From positions 906,002-970,001 of the forward strand of contig NZ_JARJHU010000003.1 of assembly GCF_029269825.1 (NCBI RefSeq): a stretch of 64,000 nt of DNA. Reading direction: 5' to 3'. The position numbers were made by a program, and so were the translations under genes. Below, piece after piece: positions 8,466-17,286 of this stretch. Under the pieces are notes generated by a model. The model did not search any database. It had not been told where the DNA came from and worked only from the letters and a program-made list of their open reading frames with translations. Within the stretch, counting starts at the first letter, position 1, and every line of letters starts with the position of its first letter. The stretch is from Pedobacter sp. JY14-1. GTDB lineage: Bacteria > Bacteroidota > Bacteroidia > Sphingobacteriales > Sphingobacteriaceae.

Positions 8466-9632
8466 ATGATGAAAGCAGCACACCAGATCAGGGCCTTCCG
8501 GCAAATCCTGGAACAATACAATGGTAATGTACCCCTGCACCGTTTCCTGTTTACCTATTTTAAACAGCATAGAGAAATGGGCTCATCTGACAGAAGGTGG
8601 GCTACCCGTCATATTTATAGCTATTTCCGCCTAGGCCGGGCACTTGCTGACCACGACGTTGATATCCGGCTTGCGGTAGCAGATTTTCTTTGTAATGCTG
8701 AACCTGGTATGGTCACCTCCTATTTCCTGTCCGATCTGACAGCCTTCCAGGGCGAAAGTACGGTAAGGAAAGTCGAGTTGATCCGGGAGCGGTTTGGCAG
8801 TTTTAACCTGGATGACGTATTTGCCTTCTCGGCAGAACTGAGTGAAGGAATTACGCGGTATGAGCTGAATCTGGCCAGCTTCGTTCAGCCTGATCTCTTT
8901 ATCCGGGTAAAACTCAGCGCCATGGACGAAATCATTGCCCGGCTGAAGGCAAATCATATAGAATGCAGACAGATCGGAAACCAGACCCTTGCCTTACCAA
9001 ACGGGACTAAATTAGAGCAATTGATCCAGGGTGCGGGTAAATACCAGGTACAAGATCTTTCCTCTCAGAAAACGGCTTTATTTTTTGAGCCCCGGGAATG
9101 GGAGTATTGGTGGGACTGCTGTGCCGCATCGGGAGGAAAGTCCTTGCTGCTGCATGACCTTGAACCTAAGGTCCAGTTACTGGTCAGCGACTATCGGTCA
9201 AGTAGTCTTGAAAACCTGGATGAACGTTTCCGGGAAGCAGGGATCAGGAAATATCAGAAAAAGGTACTTGACCTTGTTGCCAATAATGATCCTGATCTTC
9301 ATCATTACGAATTCGACGGGATTATTCTCGATGCCCCCTGCTCGGGCTCGGGTACCTGGAGGCGTACACCCGAAATGCTACATTACTTTGATCCGGTCAA
9401 AATCAATTCATTTTCCAGGTTACAGAAAGCCATTTCGGGCAATGTCGTGAAATACCTGAAACCAGGCAAACCGCTGATTTATATTACCTGTTCTGTTTTC
9501 AGGGAGGAGAATGAATATGTAGTTTCCTGGATGCAGGAGAACCTGCCGCTTAAACTGGAAAGAATGGAAACAATTACCGGATATGCGGAAAGGGCCGATA
9601 GTATGTTTGTTGCACGCCTCATTAAGGTCTGA
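8466..9632 (+). CDS. RsmB/NOP2-family RNA m5C methyltransferase
   Basis: 388 residues. The C-terminal two thirds carry the SAM-dependent RNA cytosine-C5 methyltransferase motifs: CCAASGGKSLLL (SAM binding), ILDAPCSGSGTWRRTPE (motif IV with Cys) and YITCSVFREENE (motif VI, catalytic Cys in TCS). The N-terminal part (ASGGK preceded by VQDLSSQ) matches RsmB-type enzymes of Bacteroidota, but no clear NusB-like domain of full length can be judged by eye. Likely methylates an rRNA or tRNA cytosine. It starts 9 bases after the preceding gene and is probably in the same transcript. Confidence 0.85.
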   Translation: MMKAAHQIRAFRQILEQYNGNVPLHRFLFTYFKQHREMGSSDRRWATRHIYSYFRLGRALADHDVDIRLAVADFLCNAEPGMVTSYFLSDLTAFQGESTVRKVELIRERFGSFNLDDVFAFSAELSEGITRYELNLASFVQPDLFIRVKLSAMDEIIARLKANHIECRQIGNQTLALPNGTKLEQLIQGAGKYQVQDLSSQKTALFFEPREWEYWWDCCAASGGKSLLLHDLEPKVQLLVSDYRSSSLENLDERFREAGIRKYQKKVLDLVANNDPDLHHYEFDGIILDAPCSGSGTWRRTPEMLHYFDPVKINSFSRLQKAISGNVVKYLKPGKPLIYITCSVFREENEYVVSWMQENLPLKLERMETITGYAERADSMFVARLIKV

Positions 9633-9691
9633 TCCGATAAGGCTCAACCCCACTAAAGTAGAGAGAGGTTTTATTGCTAAGTGGTATTGGA

Positions 9692-10261
9692 CTAAAGGCC
9701 TGTATTGTTCCGGAACAGTTTAATGGCTATCGCCAGCAAAATAATCCCGAATGCCTTACGCAGTATACTCAGGCCAGACCTGCCCAGAAGTTTCTCCAGA
9801 CGGTTTGTGTTTTTAAGGACAAAATAGACAAACAGCATATTGAGCAATATTCCGATAATGATATTCTGTGTTTCATATTCCGTCTTCAGCGACAACAATG
9901 TAGTCATCGTTCCGGCACCGGCAATAAGCGGAAAAGCAAGCGGTACTATGGAAACTGTTTCATGAACATCCTCCTTAAAGATGGTCAGGCCTAAAACCAT
10001 TTCCATGGCAATAAAAAAGATCACAAATGAACCTGCAATCGCAAAGGATTCCACATCCAGTCCAATGATCTTAAGCAAACTTTCACCTGCAAAAAGGAAA
10101 ATGACCATCAGCGATGCCGCTACCAGAGTAGCTTTTTCAGACTGGATATGGCCACCGGCTTTTTTTCTCAGTTCAATAACAACCGGGATCGATCCCAAGA
10201 TATCTATGATCGCGAAGATCACCATGGTGCTGGACAGGATCTGACTGAAATTGAATCGCAT
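9692..10261 (-). CDS. MarC family integral membrane protein
   Basis: 189 residues with six hydrophobic helices; IDILGSIPVVIELRK near the N-terminus and LTIFKEDVHETVSIVPLAFPLIAGAGTMTT in the middle are MarC family patterns. The function of MarC proteins is not established (an older link to multiple antibiotic resistance was withdrawn; some homologues may export amino acids). It converges on the methyltransferase gene and has its own good promoter just upstream. Confidence 0.88.
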   Translation of the reverse strand: MRFNFSQILSSTMVIFAIIDILGSIPVVIELRKKAGGHIQSEKATLVAASLMVIFLFAGESLLKIIGLDVESFAIAGSFVIFFIAMEMVLGLTIFKEDVHETVSIVPLAFPLIAGAGTMTTLLSLKTEYETQNIIIGILLNMLFVYFVLKNTNRLEKLLGRSGLSILRKAFGIILLAIAIKLFRNNTGL

Positions 10262-10278
10262 AAAAGCTAGTTTTTGAA

Positions 10279-10311
10279 CAAAGGTAATTTATATCTGATA
10301 AATCCAGCAAA
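10279..10311 (-). promoter_or_regulatory. Promoter of the marC gene (TTTG-N21-TACCTTTG)
   Basis: On the minus strand a TTTG -33 box (10308-10311) is followed after 21 bases by TACCTTTG (10279-10286), a perfect -7 box, 17 bases before the ATG. The -33 box is the end of the T-run of the preceding permease terminator. Confidence 0.75.
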
Positions 10312-10337
10312 AAAAGCCGCCCCATAAGGACGGCTTT
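10308..10337 (-). terminator. Terminator of the upstream amino acid permease gene
   Basis: On the minus strand: AAAGCCGTCC, loop TTATG, GGGCGGCTTT (ten pairs, one G-T), then a T-run. It ends the transcript of the 10371-12077 gene. Confidence 0.85.
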
Positions 10338-10370
10338 GTTACCATGTAATTATTTCAGCTGTCGTTCGGT

Positions 10371-12077
10371 TCAGCCGATCCGCTTGGGTTCAACATTGCC
10401 GGAACTTGCAGACTTATAGGCATATAGCAGGATATGCGCTACCGCAAAGGCCAGGGAGAAATAATAGAGTCCCGTATCCTCGCCATTGGTTACGCTATGG
10501 TGTATGATTGCAACAACGATAAGCAGAACAGCAAGCGCCAGGCCGACCCAGGATACAACTTTTGTACTTTTCACAAGCGTAGTCTTCAGATTGTCAGAAA
10601 GTAAGCTGTTCTTAAGGCCATAAAAAAGATAAACATTAATGCCAATGATCATCCATACCAGCAGTCGCACCCAGGTATCCAGCGGTAGAAAAACCATCAT
10701 GCCCAGGCACACAAGAATACCCAAGACAGGAATCAGCGGGACCATTGGTACCTTAAATGACCTCTCCAGCTCCGGCATGCGCTTCCTCAGAATAATTACG
10801 CCGATGCAAACCAGAATAAAAGCGAACAGTGTACCGATACTGGTCATCTCACCAACTACCCTCGCAGGAACGAATGCGGCAAAAAGACTCACAAATACCA
10901 TGAAAAGTAAATTGCTTTTAGCGGGCGTGCTGAACTTGGAATGTACATCCGAAAATACCTTTGGCAGCAAGCCATCCTTACTCATGGAGAAGAATACTCT
11001 CGATTGTCCGAGCAACATGACCAGGATAACTGATGCATAACCACCAAGAATGGCTACGATAATTCCCTTGTTGAGCCATGGATAGGCCGGTGTCACTACT
11101 CCGGCTGCATCTTTAGTGCCCATATTGTCTATGGCAACTGCAACAGGAGCGATCCCGTCCTGGCCTTTGAACAGGTCATAGTTAGCCACACCGGTCATGA
11201 CATGTGCAAAGAGAATATACAATATAGTGCAGATAAACAGCGATACCAGGATGCCGATTGGCATATCCTTTTTAGGATTTTTAGCCTCCTGCGCAGCTGT
11301 TGAAACGGCATCAAAGCCGATGTAGGCAAAGAACACTATACCTGCCGCACGTATTACCCCGCCCCAGCCATGCGTGAATATGCTTTCATGACCAGCCTTG
11401 TCAGCTGGAATAAAATAAGGAGTATAGTTATCGGTATTGATGTATTTCCAACCGAGGAAGATAAAGATAAAGACGATTACCACCTTAACGGCTACGATCA
11501 GGCCATTGACAAAAGCGGATTCGCTCGTTCCCCTGATCAGTACAAAAGACATCAAAATAATGATGAAAACAGCGGGGAGATTCAGCATACCTGAAACCAC
11601 GGTGCCGTCTATCAGCGTTACCGTATCAAATGGAGACATCGTCAGCTGGGGGGGGAGATGAATATTATAATAGTCGAGAAACTTCACCAGATACCTGCTC
11701 CAGCTGATGGAGACCGTGGCAGCACCGACAGCATATTCCAATACAAGGTCCCAGCCGATGATCCAAGCAATGAACTCACCCATTGTGGCATAGGAATACG
11801 TATACGCACTTCCCGCAACAGGGATCATAGATGCAAATTCGGCATAGCAGAGTCCGGCAAAGGCACATCCAATTGCCGCAATTACAAAAGAGACTGTAAT
11901 TGCAGGGCCGGCATTGTTTGCGGCAGCAGATCCGGTGATCGAAAATAAACCAGCGCCAATAATTGCGCCGATACCCAGGGCCACCAGATTGACCGGCCCC
12001 AGTGTCCGTTTCAGCGTACCCTCTCCACTCTCGGCAGCTTCTTTTTTAAGCAAGTCGATCGACTTTCTAAAATTCAT
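10371..12077 (-). CDS. APC family amino acid permease (cationic amino acid transporter type)
   Basis: 568 residues with 12-14 hydrophobic helices. The N-terminus LKRTLGPVNLVALGIGAIIGAGLFSITGSAA carries the APC substrate-binding GAGLF turn in helix 1; FAYIGFDAVSTAAQEAKNPKKDMPIGI is the conserved loop after helix 6. Length and the extended C-terminal helices fit the CAT/YfnA branch rather than the shorter SteT branch. Imports amino acids at the inner membrane; the substrate is not readable from sequence. A -7 box lies 60 bases upstream and a strong terminator downstream, so it is a single-gene unit. Confidence 0.9.
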   Translation of the reverse strand: MNFRKSIDLLKKEAAESGEGTLKRTLGPVNLVALGIGAIIGAGLFSITGSAAANNAGPAITVSFVIAAIGCAFAGLCYAEFASMIPVAGSAYTYSYATMGEFIAWIIGWDLVLEYAVGAATVSISWSRYLVKFLDYYNIHLPPQLTMSPFDTVTLIDGTVVSGMLNLPAVFIIILMSFVLIRGTSESAFVNGLIVAVKVVIVFIFIFLGWKYINTDNYTPYFIPADKAGHESIFTHGWGGVIRAAGIVFFAYIGFDAVSTAAQEAKNPKKDMPIGILVSLFICTILYILFAHVMTGVANYDLFKGQDGIAPVAVAIDNMGTKDAAGVVTPAYPWLNKGIIVAILGGYASVILVMLLGQSRVFFSMSKDGLLPKVFSDVHSKFSTPAKSNLLFMVFVSLFAAFVPARVVGEMTSIGTLFAFILVCIGVIILRKRMPELERSFKVPMVPLIPVLGILVCLGMMVFLPLDTWVRLLVWMIIGINVYLFYGLKNSLLSDNLKTTLVKSTKVVSWVGLALAVLLIVVAIIHHSVTNGEDTGLYYFSLAFAVAHILLYAYKSASSGNVEPKRIG

Positions 12078-12136
12078 AAATTCAAAGTTTAGTTACAGTT
12101 TTTTCAGTAAATGTCGCTTATTTTATATCTAGGAGT

Positions 12137-12144
12137 CAAACCTA
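12137..12144 (-). promoter_or_regulatory. -7 box (TAGGTTTG) of the APC permease gene
   Basis: Exact TAnnTTTG match on the minus strand, 59 bases before the ATG. The expected -33 position is pure A/T and shows no TTG. Confidence 0.5.
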
Positions 12145-12163
12145 ATTAAATATATCTAAAAAT

Positions 12164-12194
12164 AAAAAAGGGATTCCTGTTGAAAATCCCTTTT
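12164..12194. terminator. Terminator downstream of hppA
   Basis: Stem AAAAGGGAT (12166-12174) pairs with ATCCCTTTT (12186-12194). On the minus strand the hairpin is followed by T residues, fitting the end of hppA; on the plus strand a short T-run is also present. Confidence 0.8.
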
Positions 12195-12212
12195 GTTTCT
12201 AAAAATGCTGAA

Positions 12213-14543
12213 TTAATTTGCGTTCCCCGCATCGGTCCTGAGTTTGTCTACCAGATTTTGTAATGAATCTGACTTTTTGTTGAGCATTTTCTGGATAGTC
12301 TCCAGGTTCACGGTCATTTGTATTGAATTTTCCGTCGGGTTGCTCTGGACCTTGATCTCATTTCCGATTCTGGTCACCACCCCTCCATCGGTCCCAGACA
12401 CCGCAATATAAGGTGCGATAACCAGCGAAACAATAGACATCAGTTTAATGAGGATATTCATTGAAGGACCGGATGTATCCTTGAACGGATCACCCACCGT
12501 ATCACCGGTAACGGAAGCCTTATGGGGTTCCGATTTCTTGTAGTGCATTTCGCCATTGATCTCTACCCCTTTCTCAAACGATTTCTTCGCATTATCCCAG
12601 GCGCCTCCGGCATTGCTTTGAAAGATGCCCATCAGTACACCCGACACCGTCACCCCGGCCAGTAAACCGCCAAGGATTTCCGCAGAGCTTACGGCAGGAA
12701 ATACGCCCTTAAAGCCAAAACCGACAATGATCGGTACCAGTATGGCAATACCACCGGGCAGAAGCATTTCCCGGATAGAGGCCTTTGTGGAAATGTCAAC
12801 ACATTTTTCATATTCAGGTTTTGCCTGGTATTCCATGATGCCCGGAATTTCCCGGAACTGCCGGCGTACCTCACGTACCATATCCATCGCGGCTTTACCC
12901 ACCGCAGCTATACAAAGGGCTGAGAAAATAAAGGGAATCATGGCCCCTACGAACAGGCCCGCCAATACTGGAGCCTTATAAATGTCAATGGCGGAAATTC
13001 CGGCCACACCTACAAATGCAGCAAATAGTGCGAGTGAGGTAAGTGCAGCAGAAGCAATGGCAAATCCCTTACCTGTGGCCGCAGTTGTATTGCCCACTGC
13101 ATCCAGATTATCTGTACGTTCACGCACTTCCGGGGGGAGCTGGCTCATTTCGGCAATGCCGCCCGCGTTGTCCGCGATTGGCCCGAACGCATCGATCGCC
13201 AGCTGCATAGCTGTAGTTGCCATCATCCCTGCAGCTGCAATGGCTACTCCGTACAGCCCGGCAAAAGCATAAGAGGAGATGATCCCGGCCGCAAGGACAA
13301 GGATAGGTGCTACAGTGGATTTCATGCCTACCGAGAGGCCACCGATAATGTTTGTTGCGTGGCCTGTGCCCGATTGCTGGATGATCGAGTTTACCGGACC
13401 CTTGCCCATAGCTGTGTAATACTCCGTGATGATGCTCATCAAAGTACCTACCACCAGGCCGACAATGATCGAATAGAACACATCGATGCTTTCAAAGTTC
13501 ACCCCCCGCAGGGAAAGCTGTTCGGGCAGCATGCAGATGACTACGAAGTAAGCGGCAATTGCCGTAATCACAATGGAGCCCCAGTTGCCCAGGTTGAGTG
13601 CATGCTGCACATTGGAATCCTCGCCTTTGATCCTGACAAACCAGGTACCGACGATAGAGAAGATAATCCCCAGTCCGCAGATCACCATAGGAAGGAGGAT
13701 AGGAGACATCCCCCCGAAACGGTCCTGGGCAACGATTTCCTGTCCAAGTACCATCGTAGCGAGAATTGTGGCCACATAAGAACCAAATAAATCTGCACCC
13801 ATCCCCGCAACGTCGCCCACATTGTCCCCGACATTATCTGCAATTGTAGCCGGGTTGCGCACGTCATCTTCTGGAATACCGGCCTCAACCTTGCCTACCA
13901 GGTCAGCACCGACATCGGCAGCCTTGGTATAGATACCGCCGCCTACACGGGCAAAAAGTGCAATAGATTCAGCACCCAGCGAAAAGCCGGTCAGTACCTC
14001 TATGGCTGTTCTCATCTCATTGCTGTTGGCGCTTACCACGCCAAAGATATTCAGAAAAACAATGAACAATCCTCCAAGTCCAAGTATGGCTAGGCCTGCC
14101 ACACCCAGTCCCATTACGGTACCGCCAGTAAACGATACCTTAAGTGCCTGTTTCAGGCTGGTCCTTGCTGCCTGCGTCGTCCTTACGTTCGCCTTGGTAG
14201 CCGCCTTCATACCGATATAACCTGCCGTAGCAGAAAATACCGCGCCGATCACAAATGCTACAGCGATGATCCAGCTTGAATGCAGCTGTACCCCGTTTAC
14301 CTCATGGACTGTTCCTGAATAGGCCAGCAGGGCAGCGGTGATCAGCACAAAAACGCTGAGTACCCGCCATTCCGCCTTCAGGAAAGCCATCGCTCCATCG
14401 GCAATATAGCCTGCCAGCTCCTGCATGTTCTTGTCTCCGGCGTCCTGTTTGTTTACCCATGCACTCTTCACGGCCATTACCAGGATGCCCACCAGACCCA
14501 TCGCCGGGATCAGGTAGATCAAATTGTTCTGTAAAAACTCCAT
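12213..14543 (-). CDS. hppA: Membrane-bound ion-translocating pyrophosphatase
   Basis: 776 residues, about 16 transmembrane helices. Couples hydrolysis of pyrophosphate to pumping of H+ and/or Na+ out of the cytosol. The catalytic signature [20 protein letters not shown] and the following [18 protein letters not shown] are intact. [15 protein letters not shown] has Ala rather than Lys at the position that separates the two families, which marks the K+-dependent type; whether Na+ or H+ is moved cannot be decided by eye. The protein ends in a charged ~45-residue tail after the last helix ([20 protein letters not shown]), which makes it somewhat longer than typical members. It has its own promoter 110 bases upstream and diverges from the second APC permease. 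Confidence 0.95.
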   Translation of the reverse strand: MEFLQNNLIYLIPAMGLVGILVMAVKSAWVNKQDAGDKNMQELAGYIADGAMAFLKAEWRVLSVFVLITAALLAYSGTVHEVNGVQLHSSWIIAVAFVIGAVFSATAGYIGMKAATKANVRTTQAARTSLKQALKVSFTGGTVMGLGVAGLAILGLGGLFIVFLNIFGVVSANSNEMRTAIEVLTGFSLGAESIALFARVGGGIYTKAADVGADLVGKVEAGIPEDDVRNPATIADNVGDNVGDVAGMGADLFGSYVATILATMVLGQEIVAQDRFGGMSPILLPMVICGLGIIFSIVGTWFVRIKGEDSNVQHALNLGNWGSIVITAIAAYFVVICMLPEQLSLRGVNFESIDVFYSIIVGLVVGTLMSIITEYYTAMGKGPVNSIIQQSGTGHATNIIGGLSVGMKSTVAPILVLAAGIISSYAFAGLYGVAIAAAGMMATTAMQLAIDAFGPIADNAGGIAEMSQLPPEVRERTDNLDAVGNTTAATGKGFAIASAALTSLALFAAFVGVAGISAIDIYKAPVLAGLFVGAMIPFIFSALCIAAVGKAAMDMVREVRRQFREIPGIMEYQAKPEYEKCVDISTKASIREMLLPGGIAILVPIIVGFGFKGVFPAVSSAEILGGLLAGVTVSGVLMGIFQSNAGGAWDNAKKSFEKGVEINGEMHYKKSEPHKASVTGDTVGDPFKDTSGPSMNILIKLMSIVSLVIAPYIAVSGTDGGVVTRIGNEIKVQSNPTENSIQMTVNLETIQKMLNKKSDSLQNLVDKLRTDAGNAN

Positions 14544-14654
14544 ATATTAATTTTCTCGTTTAGGTTTCCTTGTCAGGATATTGTTTATACTTGGTTTCTG
14601 ATTCTTGTTTAAGTTAAGGCAGCAAGGCCGTTCATTTACAGAACAGGTGGTCTG

Positions 14655-14685
14655 CAAAAATAACGGTGTCAGTGTAATTACCAAA
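14655..14685 (-). promoter_or_regulatory. Promoter of hppA (TTTG-N19-TATTTTTG)
   Basis: Minus strand: TTTG at 14682-14685, spacer of 19, TATTTTTG at 14655-14662, both perfect. It implies a 5' leader of roughly 105 bases. Confidence 0.7.
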
Positions 14686-14781
14686 TTAAAATAATTTTTG
14701 CAAACCGCAAGCCTCAATAGTGGTGTTTACTCAGGATTAAATATATTAGCGTCTAATGCTTAACTTATCAACTCAACTCAC

Positions 14782-16194
14782 ATGACAGAACAACAAGAAG
14801 ACGGATCATTCAAAAGAGAACTTGGCCTGCTGGACGGCACCATGCTCGTTGTAGGCTCTATGATCGGTTCAGGGATATTTATCGTCAGTGCCGATATTAC
14901 CCGGAATGTGGGTTCGGCGGGCTGGCTGATCCTCATCTGGGTGCTTACCGCAATCCTGACCATTATAGCAGCGGTCAGCTACGGTGAACTCAGTGCCATG
15001 TTCCCTAAAGCAGGCGGCCAGTATGTATATCTGAAGGAAGCCTATAACAAGCTGATCGCTTTTCTTTACGGGTGGAGTTTATTCTCCGTTATCCAGACGG
15101 GCACCATTGCAGCAGTGGGCGTTGCCTTCGCTAAGTTTGCCGCTTATCTTTATAAACCGTTCGGCGATGAGCACATCCTGTGGCAGACCGGCAGTTTCCA
15201 GCTGAATGCTGCTCAGATCGTTTCTATCGTTACCATCGTGCTGCTCACCTACCTCAACAGTAAAGGTGTAAAAGACAGTAAGATCCTGCAAACCATACTT
15301 ACCATCATCAAAATCCTGTCGCTGTTCGGGCTTATTGTCTTCGGTTTTACACTTGCCGCAAAAGCAGACATCTGGAATGCCAACTGGGGCGATGCCTGGC
15401 AGACCCGCAGGTTCAGCCCGGATACCCTTCAGTGGTCGGACATCAGTGGTAGCCTGTTGCTTTCCGGTGTCTGTGCCGCGATGGTGGGTTCTCTCTTTTC
15501 CAGCGACGCCTGGGCAGGTGTTACGTTCATTGCCGGCGAGATCAGAAACCCTAAGCGCAACGTAGGTCTAAGCCTGTTTATGGGCACCTTTATCGTCAGT
15601 CTCATCTATATTCTGGCCAACCTCATGTATGTAGCCGTGCTGCCGCTCGATGCCATTGCTACTGCCAAGTCAGACAGAGTTGCAGTCGTTGCGGCACAGC
15701 AGATCTTCGGGCCTTATGGTACCATGATCATCGCCATCATGATCATGATCTCTACTTTTGCCTGCAATAACGGTCTTATCATGGCAGGTGCCCGTGTATA
15801 TTATACCATGGCTAAAGACGGCCTGTTCTTCAAGAAGGCTGCAATGCTCAATACCTCGGATGTGCCTGGCTGGGCGCTGTGGATACAGGGGGTATGGGCC
15901 TCGGCGCTTTGCCTCACGGGCAGATATGGTGACCTGCTTGATTTTGTGGTCATCATTGTCATGATTTTTTATATCCTTACCATATATGGCATCTTTATCC
16001 TGAGGAAGAAAATGCCCGATGCTGAACGTCCTTATAAAGCATTTGGTTATCCGCTGCTGCCGATGTTTTATATCCTGCTCGCTGCTGCCTTATGCATTGG
16101 CCTGCTCATCTACAAAACCAGTACCTGTGGCTGGGGAGTCCTGATCATGCTTGCGGGTATCCCGATCTATTACCTCACCAAGGATAAGGCATAA
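14782..16194 (+). CDS. APC family amino acid permease (SteT/LAT-like)
   Basis: 470 residues, 12 hydrophobic helices. The N-terminus LGLLDGTMLVVGSMIGSGIF has the helix-1 GSGIF turn, and WAGVTFIAGEIRNPKRNVGLSLF is the loop after helix 6. Shorter than the other APC protein in this window and closer in pattern to the L-type exchanger/SteT branch. Function: amino acid uptake or exchange, substrate unknown. The 238-base gap to the divergent hppA gene holds the hppA promoter; for this gene only a weak -7-like TATATTAG (14742-14749) is seen. Confidence 0.88.
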   Translation: MTEQQEDGSFKRELGLLDGTMLVVGSMIGSGIFIVSADITRNVGSAGWLILIWVLTAILTIIAAVSYGELSAMFPKAGGQYVYLKEAYNKLIAFLYGWSLFSVIQTGTIAAVGVAFAKFAAYLYKPFGDEHILWQTGSFQLNAAQIVSIVTIVLLTYLNSKGVKDSKILQTILTIIKILSLFGLIVFGFTLAAKADIWNANWGDAWQTRRFSPDTLQWSDISGSLLLSGVCAAMVGSLFSSDAWAGVTFIAGEIRNPKRNVGLSLFMGTFIVSLIYILANLMYVAVLPLDAIATAKSDRVAVVAAQQIFGPYGTMIIAIMIMISTFACNNGLIMAGARVYYTMAKDGLFFKKAAMLNTSDVPGWALWIQGVWASALCLTGRYGDLLDFVVIIVMIFYILTIYGIFILRKKMPDAERPYKAFGYPLLPMFYILLAAALCIGLLIYKTSTCGWGVLIMLAGIPIYYLTKDKA

Positions 16195-16225
16195 AAAAGC
16201 CCGGTCCCTGTCAGGGTCGGGCTTT
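16193..16225. terminator. Shared terminator between convergent genes
   Basis: Long near-perfect stem: AAAGCCCGGTCCCTG (16196-16210) against CAGGGTCGGGCTTT (16212-16225), one base bulged. The A-run at 16193-16198 gives a T-run on the minus strand, so it serves the minus-strand lipoprotein gene best. Confidence 0.8.
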
Positions 16226-16253
16226 CAAGGAATATGAGTTGTCCTGAAAATAA

Positions 16254-17054
16254 TTATTTAAAGGAGCTGATATCTACCGGATTTTCAGCACTGCCAGGCT
16301 TAAAGAAATAAGTGCCGTTTTTATTGGGTTGCCAGGTGAAGTTCTTTTGTACATATCGGTAAGCATCCTCCAGGGCCTCTTTTGAAAGCGGCTGATCCAG
16401 AACTTCTCCTGAAACATAATTTGTCTGGTATACCGATGAAGTCTGGGAAGTCAGAAATGCAAGTGTAGTTCGGTCAGGTGAATTGCCCAGGAATTCACCC
16501 TGGATCCTTTCTTCAGGCTTCTGGCGCTTCAGGATATACACCTTTGCATTTACATTGGCGACAAAGAAATCGTTGTTTACCAGGTAGCCATTTCTTCCTA
16601 TCCGTGTCTGGCCCTTGGTAAACTCGCTGTCCATCTTTCCGTTAGAAGGCCTGTAAAGACTCACTACATCCAGCTTACCATCCTTCAGCGCAATGACAAA
16701 GAAAGGAGCAGTCAGCCCGGAATTATCCGAGATCTGGGCCAGGATTGCGGTTTTCTGGGTATTTATAAATTCAGCGAACCCGAATTTGCCAACTGCCCCA
16801 CTGTCGGATTCATGAAGTTTAATATTTACCAGCGTGTCCCGGAAAGTGATGGCCATCAGGTCTTTCGATGCAGCCTCTTCTTTTTCGTCCGCCGTATACT
16901 TTACAATTTTCAGAGCGCTGTCGGCCTGGTCATTGCTGTCATTGAATTTTTCGGTCACTGTGATCGTCCGGGGAACATAGGTTGCCGAAGGACCTTTCTT
17001 GCCGCAGCTGTAAACTACGGCAGACAGGACCAAAAGATATACCGCTTTTTTCAT
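16254..17054 (-). CDS. Lipoprotein of unknown function
   Basis: 266 residues. The signal peptide KKAVYLLVLSAVVYSC ends in a lipobox-like VYSC, so the protein is probably lipid-anchored. The mature part has no family I recognise; it is mostly beta-prone with short motifs such as FFVIALKDGKLDVVSLYRPS and YRYVQKNFTWQPNKNGTYFF. It lies just downstream of the Ser/Thr kinase operon on the same strand but is cut off from it by a strong terminator, so a shared role is not shown. Confidence 0.75.
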   Translation of the reverse strand: MKKAVYLLVLSAVVYSCGKKGPSATYVPRTITVTEKFNDSNDQADSALKIVKYTADEKEEAASKDLMAITFRDTLVNIKLHESDSGAVGKFGFAEFINTQKTAILAQISDNSGLTAPFFVIALKDGKLDVVSLYRPSNGKMDSEFTKGQTRIGRNGYLVNNDFFVANVNAKVYILKRQKPEERIQGEFLGNSPDRTTLAFLTSQTSSVYQTNYVSGEVLDQPLSKEALEDAYRYVQKNFTWQPNKNGTYFFKPGSAENPVDISSFK

Positions 17055-17137
17055 ATCGATTAGTTTTAAGGTTTATAAAGGTTTTTTAAGTTATCCTGTA
17101 AAATTAAAACTTCAGCGGGATTACCGAAACAAAATGC

Positions 17138-17181
17138 GAAAAAAGAGAAACAGGGGTAAAACCCTCGCGGCTACCCCTGTT
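17138..17181 (-). terminator. Terminator of the kinase/SEDS-PBP operon
   Basis: Stem AACAGGGGTA (17149-17158) pairs fully with TACCCCTGTT (17172-17181). On the minus strand it is followed by TTTCTCTTTTTT. A second perfect hairpin, GGTTGATC (17189-17196) with GATCAACC (17204-17211), lies just before it on that strand. Confidence 0.82.
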
Positions 17182-17286
17182 ATTAGATGGTTGATCCACC
17201 ACAGATCAACCTAAACCAAACAAACCAACATTATAACGCTGCTGGTTAAAAAAAGTTTTAGGATATAAAAAAAACTTATAAATATT

